DNA of 64,000 bases from Madurella fahalii (lineage: Eukaryota > Ascomycota > Sordariomycetes > Sordariales): NCBI GenBank assembly GCA_029876055.1, contig CM056879.1, positions 2,976,001-3,040,000 on the forward strand. Direction: 5' to 3'. Below, piece after piece: positions 43,465 to 53,341 of this stretch. The notes beneath the pieces are model-generated. The model saw only the letters and a program-made list of their open reading frames with translations. It was not told the origin of the DNA and ran no database searches. Numbering within the stretch: the stretch's first letter is position 1; every line of letters starts with the position of its first letter. A program made the position numbers and the translations under genes.

Positions 43465-46400
43465 GCCGGGCCGTGCTCTATTGTCGCAATCTTCGGGTGC
43501 TCTTGTCCTGTCCACGGGGCCCGCAAAGCCCCCCTAGAAAGCCTTGAAGCTTTATTCTCGGTTTCTCAATCTCTAACCCTCCGCTGGGGCGGTCGATCCC
43601 CCGGCCCTCTTCAACAGCCCAACAGAATTACGCGTCGTGTATTAACCGTGCGGGTGATAACTCGGAGTCAGAACCTGCTGAACCGGCAAAAAAGGCCCAT
43701 CTAAACGACAGTCGAGAAGCGTAGCAGTCGAATAATAGTAATGAACGGATTTGGAGCCTGCATTTGCCGCGGGGCGAGGCGGTGATGGTCAGCAACCACA
43801 CATCTCTCGAAAGATGTAAGATGCGCTGCACAGAGGAAGAAAAGAGAAGGAGGGGATGAGACGGCGGCCGCAGGAACAGGCGCGGGAGGCGGGCTTGGTT
43901 AAGAGAAGCGCCAAGCGGTCAAGCGACCAGAAACATGGGGTGATTTTTGGGAGATCATACCAGTCCACAATGCCTGTCTCCCGGCGGCTGTTGGTTCTCG
44001 GGGTTACGTATCAAAGGAGAACGAGCCAGGCCGCAGCGCAAGGGCAAACATGCAAAAGAGAACGATGGAAACGTGTCTAGGGGCCAGGAAACTACTGGCA
44101 AATGATTCGGGAAGCGGCACAGCAACCTGGCGCAGGAGGAGTGTCGTCGGGCAGGAGGCCGAGATATGGAACCCGCCAGGGGCGCTTGGGGGGTATGGGC
44201 AGATGGAAATGGGGGAACAGAAGCATACGCAAGCGGCAAAGCAGGCCAAATGCCAAGCAGGGGCAAGGATTTAGCGTGCACGGAAAACTCGACAGAATCG
44301 AACGGCTCCCCACGTCGTCGAAACGAACATGCCGAATTGCATTCCCGGTGCAACGCTGGGGCAGCGAGACCACGCCAGTTGGAGGATGCTGGGGCTCTGC
44401 GTCAATGAGCCATCTGCGCCACAGCAAAGGGACCCCAGATGTCAAACCCACCCCCGGACAGGCCCTTGTTACAACTCCGGGGGGGAGCTTAACGTTAGCG
44501 CAGAAGGACCCACTGTTAGGAGCTCCCGGGAATAGTATATCGTCTCCAAACAGTGGGCCGCTAGCCGCAAGCTAACGTTACGTATCTTGTCAATGGTGGT
44601 AAAAACAGTAACAAGGGATCCTAGATGCTGATTCCAGAACATAACTCCAAGGCGAAGGCCCCCAACGGGAGAAGCCTGTACGGTCGAGTAATTGTAGGTA
44701 CAACGTCAGCAACCTGCCCGGTCGAGGGTGGTCGCCGTCTCATCATCTTTCATCCAAAAATCTCGCGATCCTGGGGTCGGTATCGGGCAATCTCCAGCTG
44801 TTGCATGCACCGGCGGAATTCGACCGAAATGGGTTCAATGGTTTGGGGTGCTGAGCTGGCTTAGTCGACGGCGGGAGTGAGTGATCAGACCGATCACCCG
44901 GCATGGCGGGTGGATAATGGCGCCACTTTCGAAGCGGATGAGTCCAGTTCTGCTTCAAGTTCGATGTTCTTGGTCTGCGGATAAAACAATGCTGGGCGAA
45001 GCGCCTAGGGTAGCGAGACGTGGGCGGCAAGTCAACGACAAAGCCCGCCTGTGGTTGCCAAGACGGGCTACACTAGTCCCACATAGTCGTACCCTTGCAA
45101 GTCTTGATTGGCTGGAAGTGGTCAGGGAGAGTGGCCAAGCGTTGCGACAGCTGTTTCGGCCAGGATCCTGACACACCAACGGCGATTCAGGTTCAGAGCC
45201 AACGAGTGGTGTAGCACTTCGCGCATTGCTCAATGCCAGATGCTTCGTTCTCGGGGTAATCGCACAGTCATTGGGCTGGTGGCTGATTGCTGATTTGCCT
45301 GACACTAGCCACGCATAGGGGTTTTGCTTGGCTGTCGTTAAACCCAGTCATTGACGACGACAAGACAATGACCCAACTCCCTCGTAAAGCCCGTGGAAGT
45401 AGGCGAGGCTTTGCGCGACGCTAAGCCGCCCATGTTCTTTCCAGGATATCGCAATTTTTGGGACGTTCTGGTCTTCGGTGGCAGACTGGCAGGCGTTCCC
45501 AAGCTGCCTTCAAGTGTCTGCACTACGGTATGTAAGCAATAGCTTGACCGCCTAGTGTACATCAATGCATGCGCGCGCATGCAGGCAGGCTGTCCCGTTC
45601 ATCCCAAAAGCCGTCCATCCGGCGCAAGCGCTTATCCCTGGGAAGATCTCGGAACCCCCGACCGTCCCGACAGGCCTAGGCCTCCTATAATCAGCGACGA
45701 CATCCGTTTCCAACTCAATCTTACCTACTTTGTACAGCACGACACCGTCTTTCATATGGGGCATCGTGGCCGTCTAAAGCGACCGTTGACCTTCCCCATC
45801 CAAATACGAAGTATGGTCTAGAATATGGCCGCCCTACGTGCCACACTTCCGTGGGAAAACTGGCTCTGGTTGCCTACCTATCCGTGGCTGTGATCAGTCA
45901 CATACAAGGGCAGGTTGAGGCATGACAGGAACGCCATACCATCAGGCCTCTTGGACGCGGACAGCCTAAAGTTAGCTCGTTGCCCAGTTTTTGTGCCTCG
46001 TCTGAGAGGTCCTAGTTTTTCATACACCCGGTCTTCTGATGCTAGGCGCCTTCCAGGAATGACGGCATCTGTCCTGCATGGCCCGGGGTTAAGTGTTGTC
46101 CGGACCGATAATGACCGGACAAACCAAGAAGTGCCGGGCTGAGCTCCTCGCCGGGGTGGGTCCGCCGGTTTAATCATCCGATTACTTTGCCGGCTGACTA
46201 GCAAACTTCTACGACTTTGCATGTTGAATCCCTGTCACGTCCCATTCAGCATCGTGGAAAGTGTGATGCAAAGCAGACTTCCGGGGCTCGATATATTTGT
46301 ACAGTAACACTTCCAATGAACCTTGCGTTGACTTTGGGTACGGTGACTAGGCTTGCTTTGCTCGGGGATGTCTAGTTGCAATTTGGGAATACGTAACACG

Positions 46401-46743
46401 CTGTGTTCCAAGTGATGGGGGTAGTCAAAGCTGAATGCAATTACCGAAACTCTCCCAATTCCCTAGTTAGGTGATGCAGTGTGATTAGAGTGCTGGTGCC
46501 CGTGGCGCCTCACCACCCCCTCCAAAACCCGCCGATCGACCAACTCAGATATATCGGCTTTCCGGAATCGCATCCGGACCCCCATCTCGCAAAACCCAGA
46601 GACTCACCACCCGCCTTGCAAGTCGGATGGCAGACCTCCCCAGAGACTCGAACCGATGTCGGCCCCAGACGCCGCGGAGACGCCCAGGAACCAGAACGGT
46701 CGCTCGCCGCCGCCGCCGAATCTACACGCATCCGGTCGCAGGG
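43465..46743. other. Long intergenic region (3.3 kb) upstream of noxA
   Basis: The longest gap in the window. Its left part is the noxA promoter, with one ACGCGT at 43630-43635. The palindromic element copy 2 is at 44489-44582. No coding gene, tRNA or transposon was recognised in the rest. Confidence 0.45.
44489..44582. repeat. Palindromic MITE-like element, copy 2
   Basis: Inverted arms TAACGTTAGC (44490-44499) and GCTAACGTTA (44571-44580), with a second inverted block CCCACTGTT (44509-44517) against AACAGTGGG (44548-44556). Layout and core motifs (GTTAGCG, about 10-14 nt, CCCACTGTT, loop, AACAGTGG, GCTAAC) match the element at 9611-9731, so the two are diverged family members. Confidence 0.65.
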
Positions 46744-47655
46744 CTAGACAGCATACTTTCGAGTCCACTCGCGAGCCGTCTGCTCGTATTTCGCGCGATC
46801 CGTCTTGTATACATGAGCGATCTCCGGGACAAGAGGGTCGTCGGGGTTCGGGTCAGTCAGCATCGAGCAGATGGAGAGTAGAACTGCAAGAGGTTAGAAC
46901 CCGCGGGTTTGGTTAGGCGGTATCGTTGCGAAGTCGACCTACCTTTCGATATAGTCAACGCCGGGCTCCATTGGTCCCGCAGGATATCTAAGCAAATGCT
47001 ACCATTGGCATTGATGTTGGGATGGTAAATCCTGGTTGTAAAGTGGACTTTTGGCGGTTTGAATGGATAGTCGGTAGGGAACTGGATTTGCAGGAAGAAG
47101 ACGCCCCCGGCGTACGGTGAGTCGCTCTACTCGGTCAAGATTAGCGTTTTCATGTCCAGAAATTCGAGCACGTGTGAAGCTGAATTCGTGATCGATATTA
47201 GCAAACGGGGAAAACTCACAGGACCCATGATCGTAGCTTGCCATTGGAACTAACCAAAGGTGCCCGTCAGCAAACGATACAAACAGGGTGTGCGCCATGT
47301 CGGCAGAGACGGCGCGTTCGTAAGTGGAGCAAATATATACCAGATCCTCGCCAGACGGCCCAGCAGAGCAGGAAGAGGGCGGGTCCCTGCGGATCAGCAA
47401 AGTTAGCATCAACGGTGTGCCCAGAAACAAAAAAAAAAAAAACGAGAGAGAAAAAGCAAAGACGAAATCGAGACAAAGTTATTGCAAGCCACCGCGACAG
47501 CGGTCGGTCTCCGGGCTCGGTCCGGAACCCCGCTCAGCTCTGCCCCACCATGAGGCGGACAGTCGAATGGCGGTGATCGGAAGAGCTGGCAAGCAAATGT
47601 AGGTAGCATACCGGCCAAGGTCAGTGAGTTCCTTGTTAATACGCTTCAGCGCCAT
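46744..47655 (-). CDS. UBC4: Ubiquitin-conjugating enzyme E2, UBC4/UBC5 class
   Basis: Five exons, 47655-47612, 47386-47341, 47249-47220, 47126-46943 and 46883-46744, encode exactly 147 residues, the invariant length of this class. The protein reads MALKRINKELTDLGRDPPSS at the start, then FQWQATIMGP and SDSPYAGGVFFLQIQFPTDYP. The active-site Cys85 is in HPNINANGSICLDILRDQW, followed by DPNPDDPLVPEIAHVYKTD and a C-terminus EWTRKYAV. It accepts ubiquitin from E1 and serves many RING and HECT E3 ligases. Two exons are very short (46 and 30 bp). Every junction was fixed by codon phase against the conserved fold: phases 2, 0, 0 and 1. The intron density is high for such a small gene but typical of UBC4 genes in filamentous fungi. 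Confidence 0.96.
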
Positions 47656-48488
47656 GTTTGTATGTGTGTGGAATGTAGTCGGCTGGGATATGCCGCGTCG
47701 AGAGGCTTGTGTGCTGCTGAATTTAAGTCTGTCAGCTTTGTCGATGGAAGTGTAGAGAATCCGACTGAATCGCCCGCCACGGGAATGCGGCATGTGGCAA
47801 TAGCGCTTGTTGCGATAAGGCCTCAAAGGCGACTCCGGGGAAATGGAGGCTTACTAGAAAACAGCAGTGTCGGATCGCGAGGTTTGGTGCAAGAGAGCGT
47901 TAAGGGTGAGAGTGACAAAATCCGAAGTGGTTGAAGGTTAGGTTGCAAGAGGAAAGTGAGGGGGGAAGTGGGCTGGCCGACAAAGGCGGTTTAGGTATCC
48001 ACTCTGCCAAAGGCTGAACCAGGCGGCCGCTGGGGCGCCAACGAATTCTCAGGCAAGTGCAGCCGCTGGCTCAGTTTGGCGCCCAACCACCAATCAGTTC
48101 CATCTGATGGAGAGCCACTTTTCCCAGACAACGCCACGGGGGTTACCTAATCAATTTGTTTATCAAAGCTTAATACATTTTGCGCGGAGAACTGTTAAAG
48201 CGGGATCCACATCCTGTTGAAGCCCAAGCCACCGCCATCAGGAAGATGCCCAGTCACTCCGTCAGATCATCAGAAGAAGAATGGATCGATTTACATGTTT
48301 CTGTTAACTCTTGAAAATTACTCAGATAATTGGCCCAGGCAGCGGAAGACGGTTGTCGTCCTCCGGTCAAGAAAAAGTGAAAGCGGTGGAGGAAGCTGCA
48401 AACAACTCTTTCGCCAGTGTTTTGACGCAATCCCCGCATGCCATGATGGCTCGGGCCTCGAGGACAACCTCGACCGAATCGAACGTAG
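47656..48488. other. Intergenic UBC4 promoter / GCDH 3' flank
   Basis: 5' flank of UBC4 and 3' flank of the glutaryl-CoA dehydrogenase gene. I see no gene in it. Confidence 0.5.
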
Positions 48489-49893
48489 TTACACGAAGGC
48501 TTGTATCCCAGTAATGGCCCGTCCCAGAATAAGACCTGTTCGACGTCAGACCACGCATCTGACATGGGAAGGAGATTGGAACTCACTGTGGATGTCGCTT
48601 TGGCCCTCATAGGTCTGAGTAACATAGAGATTTGCCACATGGCGCCCGATCCCATACTCGTCGCTTACGGCATTCCCTCCAAAGATTTCTTGCAGGACGC
48701 GCGCATTGTGAAGCGCTTTATCGCAGTTCTGTCGCTTGATCATGCTGATCATTTCGGGCGTAACCTTCCCTTGGTCTTTCAGCCGGCCAACTTGGATTGC
48801 CGCAAGAACACCGTAGGCGGCGTCGGTGGCGGCGTCGGCCAACTTCTTTTGGACAAGCTGGTATCTTGCTAAGGGGTTCCCCCTAAACTGCTTCCGTTCG
48901 AGGGCATATGTACGTGCCCTGGCGATGCAATCTTCGAGGGCGCCCATGGTTCCAAGGGCGATGCCATACCTGGCGCTGTTTAGGCAGGTAAATGGACCTT
49001 TGAGACCCTCGATCTCGGGAAACATGTTCTCCTGTGGAACGGGGCAGTTCTCGAGATGAATCATGCCCGTGATCGAGGCGCGAAGCCCGGTCTTGTTCTT
49101 GATTGCAGGCGTCTCTAAGGTGCCAGCGGGACACTGCTTCCTGTCAATCAGGAAGCCACGGATCTTGCCCGTCTCCTGCAGCTTCGCCCATACCACCAGG
49201 ACATCCGCAATGGGTGAGTTCGTAATCCACGTCTTGGACCCATTGAGTAAGTAATAGCCCTGCCTTTGAGGATGCGGGCGTGCCGTGGTCTCCATTGAGC
49301 CTGGATCGCTGCCGTGGTTGGGCTCGGTAAGGCCAAACGCGCCGATGATCCTGCCCTGCGCCATCGCAGGAAGACATCTCTCCTTCTGCTCTGTGGATCC
49401 AAAGTCGTGAATGGCGCCCATCACCAGGGATGACTGAACGGACATGCTGCTTCGATAGCCGCTGTCAACGCGCTCAATCGCGCGGGTAATTAGAGCTCCA
49501 GCGACATTGGAAACACCGGCACAACCATATCCATCGATGGTGGCGCCCAGGAGGCCCAGCTCGCCCATCTCCCTCAGGATTTGCGGGTCGTAGTGCTCAT
49601 CCCTGTATGCCTCTGCCGTTCCGTTAGCCCAAGCAGACTGGTCTGGAGATGAAGTTCAAAAGCCTACGAAGCACGCGTGGCAATAACTGTTCTTGGCAAT
49701 AACGCTCCGCCGTTTCGGAGATGGCTAGTTCCTCAGCGGTCAGGAGGTTCTTGGACCCCAGCGGGTCGGCCCAGTCGAACTGCGCGACCGGAGCTGCCGC
49801 CGCCGCAAAGCTCCTGGCGCCAGGCGCTGGTTGAGCACGACGGAGGTGCTGGAGCGACCGGCGGAGGAGCTGCCTGCAGAGAAGTCTCGACAT
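48489..49893 (-). CDS. Glutaryl-CoA dehydrogenase, mitochondrial
   Basis: Three exons, 49893-49668, 49612-48587 and 48535-48489, encode 432 residues. The N-terminus (MSRLLCRQLLRRSLQHLRR...ARSFAAAA) is a clear Arg-rich mitochondrial presequence. FDWADPLGSKNLLTAEE begins the mature protein as in glutaryl-CoA dehydrogenases. Other motifs are RVDSGYRSSMSVQSSLVM, FGLTEPNHGSDPGSM, YYLLNGSKTWITNSPIAD, TGLRASITG and GGNAVSDEYGI. The base Glu lies in QTYEGQSDIH; the short last exon adds SLILGRAITGIQAFV. The enzyme oxidises and decarboxylates glutaryl-CoA to crotonyl-CoA in lysine and tryptophan breakdown, passing electrons to ETF. The last exon is only 15 codons and was found because the preceding frame otherwise ends in unrelated sequence. 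This is the second acyl-CoA dehydrogenase-fold gene in the window, but it lacks the b5 domain. Confidence 0.93.
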
Positions 49894-50549
49894 GGTTGCT
49901 GCTGTCCTGGGGGGTTTGGGTGCAGTTGTAATTGGAGCGGGAATTCCCTTCCTCCCCCTTAAGATCGTCAATATCCATCAGTGGATTATTCTGGGCCCGT
50001 CCTGGGCGGGAGCCCCGGTGGTAGCCGTCTCCAGGGCGTGTTTGACCGAGGCATAGCCTTTCGAGGGTTAGGGTTGAGAATGGAGGGCTGCTACTGCCTC
50101 CCTGTCGGGAAGGTAAACAAGTCGCGAAGGGCCGCCAACGACGGCTGGAGATGGTGTCTCAACGTAGGCTTACAGGGGCTGGGAACGGCACAATACATGG
50201 GTTAACATGTAATGGCATCTTTCGGCTTTCTCTCCATCAATGTCCAAGCCGGCCGTCACCTCAATCAGGTCATCTAGGCCAAAGGCACAGGGGTGAGTAG
50301 TTAGAGCTGAGAGATGGCGGCAAGATGAAGCTGTCGTTCTGTGTTGAAATCACTCTTGAGCCAATGGACTGGGGTTGATGAATGTGCCGCTTTAGGTTGG
50401 ATGTAGGGGAGTATACTCACCATGATCATGGGGCAAAGATACGTCACGCTCCAAGATCCCGTAAATTGTGGCCACATGGTAATATTTAGCCATCCTTGGG
50501 AATGGTTTCTTTCTCTATACCCCATCTAGAAGCGGGCCGGATTATCATG
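49894..50549. other. Intergenic GCDH promoter / SYS1 3' flank
   Basis: 5' flank of the GCDH gene and 3' flank of SYS1. Nothing else was recognised. Confidence 0.5.
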
Positions 50550-51278
50550 CTACCTTCCTGCTCCGTTACTCATATTGACCATCTCATACTCGCCAGCCTC
50601 ATCCCTACCTCTTCCCCTCCCTCTCCCGCGTGAGAAACCTTGCTCTTCATCTCCATCTATGCCAGGCTCGCCGCCATTGGACCCAGCGTTCTCGGGCCCG
50701 CTCCCTACTGCCGCTGACGCCGAACCCCCCCCTCCAAAAGATATTGGTTTTAGTTCCCTATAACGGCATCCCCAGGTCGCCAGCGCAACCGAGAGAGCGC
50801 TCGCTGCCGCCATCGAAAGCCACCATGCCGTGTGGTGCGGTAGCTCACCCGTATACAGCGTCACAACGACTAGGTGGATGGCGTGGAGCGATAGCGCAAA
50901 GTCAAGCACGAGCTTGGAGCGGCCAATGAGGACTACTATGGCGAGGGACCTGAAACCAGAGGTCAATATGAGGTTAGAAGAACCGGGGAAATCAAGAAGA
51001 GAAGAATTATGGGCAGATGGTCCTTACATCAACAGCCCCCCATCTAGCACCCATATGAACCCCATCAGCCACCCCTGCGTCGTGTCGCCGCGCACGGCGG
51101 CCCAGCCGAAAATGAGGTCGACGCTGAATTTCGACCCCGCAACCAGCACGGTGAAGAGCATCAGCACCAGCGCTGCGACATAATATAACCCCTGTAGTGC
51201 GGCGATCTGGCTGAGGATCTTGAGAGGGGGGAGCTCGGCGAGGGCGCCCGACCGAGGGGGCCGTCGCCGCCGCGCCAT
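50550..51278 (-). CDS. SYS1: Golgi membrane protein Sys1
   Basis: Two exons, 51278-51028 and 50949-50550, encode 216 residues. The protein has four hydrophobic segments: LQGLYYVAALVLMLFTVLVAG, WLMGFIWVLDGGLLMSLAIVVL, LVLDFALSLHAIHLVVVTLY and WWLSMAAASALSVALATWGC. The loop DLIFGWAAVRGDTTQGW is the most diagnostic Sys1 feature. Sys1 sits in the late Golgi and recruits the GTPase Arl3 (ARFRP1), which in turn brings Arl1 and golgins. The C-terminal ~60 residues are Gly/Arg/Glu-rich and cytosolic (SRGRGRGRGRDEAGEYEMV). A second Met five codons upstream is not preferred. It is divergent from COA6 across 673 bp. Confidence 0.88.
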
Positions 51279-51951
51279 TAGACTTATAGTCAACTAGTGA
51301 GCAAAAAAGAAAGGGAAGAAGGGAAATGACAGTGGAAAAAAAAAGAAAGAAAGCAAAGAGAACGGCGAGATTTGTGATCAGGTTCAGTCAAGCTAGGCTC
51401 TGTTGTCGCGGCCTCGGGCTATGTCGTTCGCTTAGGTTAGGTTGGCAGACAGTCGCTATTGGGAGATCATGGGCTCGGAGACTCAAGACTTTATTGTGCG
51501 AAGGGATGCGGCTGCTAGTGCAGGAGTCGTTTCGCGTGCTGCAGATGTAGCCCAGAAAGCTGAAAGGCCAGGAGATGATGTGATGCGTCAGTGTAATCGT
51601 ATGTTTTCGAAATAGTTGTGTCGCTGTCCTAATCTGCCAGACACTTTCGCAAATGTCAGCCATGGACATTGCGATTGCCTGGTTTCATTACGTAATCCTA
51701 CTAGGCCCAACAAACACCTGCAGCCACAAACCACTAAGGTACGTCACCTTCCTGCATCCAAACGAAGCGGAACATCCCGCCCCGCCATTTGCTCCAAGCT
51801 TCAGATCGGCAGCTTCAAAACGTCAATGATTGCAGCTTCGACGACGACCAGCCGCCACACCCATTGAAACAATAGCCCAAGGCAGACGACAACGTTCGGG
51901 TCCCACTTACATTCCCGTCCCACCCTTGACGCGAAGCCTCGCTCAAAGAAG
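51279..51951. other. Divergent promoter region SYS1 / COA6
   Basis: 5' flanks of two divergent genes. A purine-rich stretch lies at about 51300-51365. No gene was recognised. Confidence 0.5.
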
Positions 51952-52410
51952 ATGGGCCTCTTCTCAATCTTCTCTTCCCCATCCGACAAGCGGGCCGACG
52001 AGATTCGGACAGGCGCCGTCGCGCCTTCACGCGCAGAGCGGCAACGTTGCTGGGCTGCACGGGACGCTTACTTTGCCTGCCTCGATGCAAACAACATTAT
52101 CGACGCGCTCAAGGACGACAAGAAGGCGATCAGGGCGTGCGGGGCCGAGAGCAGCCAGTTTGATCGGGACTGCGCGACGCAGTGGGTGAGTTGGATTCTC
52201 CTTCTTGTCTCACCCAATCAATTCCGTGGCGGCGACTGCATTGTGCTGTTTGTGTTGTGCTATGTTGTGCTGACGAAATGGCGGCTTCAGGTCACATACT
52301 TCAAGAAGTGGCGGGTGCAAGATATCCAAAAGAAGGCGAGACTCAAGGAGCTCGAGGCTCAGGGGGCGAACAAGATGGATGTGCAGACCGATTTTGCTAC
52401 GAGGAGTTGA
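51952..52410 (+). CDS. COA6: Cytochrome c oxidase assembly factor 6 (twin-Cys)
   Basis: Two exons, 51952-52185 and 52291-52410, encode 117 residues. Four cysteines form the COA6 signature: Cys33-x9-Cys43 (CWAARDAYFAC) and Cys63-x10-Cys74 (CGAESSQFDRDC). This CX9C/CX10C pairing separates COA6 from COX6B/Cox12, which it otherwise resembles. The downstream helix WVTYFKKWRVQDIQKK is also typical. The protein is imported into the intermembrane space via Mia40 and helps deliver copper to Cox2 with SCO1. The 105-bp intron (GTGAGT...TTCAG) is a multiple of three with no stop codon, so an unspliced message would stay open and add 35 mostly hydrophobic residues right after Trp78. The spliced form is the family-like one. 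Confidence 0.88.
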   Translation: MGLFSIFSSPSDKRADEIRTGAVAPSRAERQRCWAARDAYFACLDANNIIDALKDDKKAIRACGAESSQFDRDCATQWVSWILLLVSPNQFRGGDCIVLFVLCYVVLTKWRLQVTYFKKWRVQDIQKKARLKELEAQGANKMDVQTDFATRS

Positions 52411-53341
52411 TTGCGAGTTGGAGCCGGATACTTGCGGTTGCGATGTGTAAACATGATAATGTCATGAGAATAAAGTGTACTATTTCTGAGTGATGTGATC
52501 TGGGTCTAGGCGTTTGCTGGTTAAGGTAGAATGAGGACAAGTCTTTTACTTTTGTCACGACAAGTAAGTCCGAGAAAATTGGCCGTTTATTCATCCAATG
52601 ATGTCTATAAGGCATCTTCAATCACTACATGCACTATGGCAGTGACATTTGGGTGCAGAGCTCAGCATACCCCCTTCCGTTGCCATATCCAACCCGAGTT
52701 TCCTTCCCTGCCCTATCCGGCCTCACAATCCCCCTACGTGTCCGTTACAACAGAACCCCGAAGAAAAATGAAACTATATACATCTTTTCCTTGCACGTTG
52801 CCGCAGCGGAAAACTTCACTTTTTTCTTCTGCTTTCGCCGGCCCGTCCACAACTTGCAACAGGGATCTAATTTCTAATGTGCAATAGTGCCATAGTAACA
52901 AACCCAAGCCGGCTATGAGTGATTATGATATGAAGAAGACAAATGAATCCAAACAAAACAAAATACAGAAACAACCATGATCGAGATGAATGAGAGACGA
53001 CAAAGAGGAAGACAAAAGAGCTTAGTGTCATGCTGCTGACGCGGTGGTGGTATCATGTCTTTCAAGTGCACAACTGAGAAGGGGAAAGAGCCATCGGGTT
53101 CGTACAATTCCCGCCATTATCCTCCTCTACTCCTGTGGGCTCTCGGGTCGGCCCCTGCAACAAATTGCTTGGTGGTTGCCATCGCGCTGCGGCCGCGTAA
53201 AGTCCGGCTCGATGCCATCACTTTCAGAAACCTGTCTCGAACCAGCTCCCACTCCCTCTGACCGGACAGTTTCCCCCATTCCCCATCTCCTAACGGTCTC
53301 CAATCCTCTGGGGGATCAAGAATCGGCACGGAGTCGCCGCA
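52411..53341. other. Convergent intergenic region COA6/MSS4
   Basis: 3' flanks of two converging genes, AT-rich in part. Nothing else was recognised. Confidence 0.5.

Noticed and set aside
44102..44575. 157-codon plus-strand frame in the noxA upstream gap
   Set aside because: It overlaps the palindromic element, has no family resemblance, and neighbouring frames of similar length exist on both strands.
43516..46743. tRNA genes in intergenic DNA
   Set aside because: I looked for B-box-like GGTTCRANNCC on both strands in the gaps and found no convincing cloverleaf; a tRNAscan run would be decisive.
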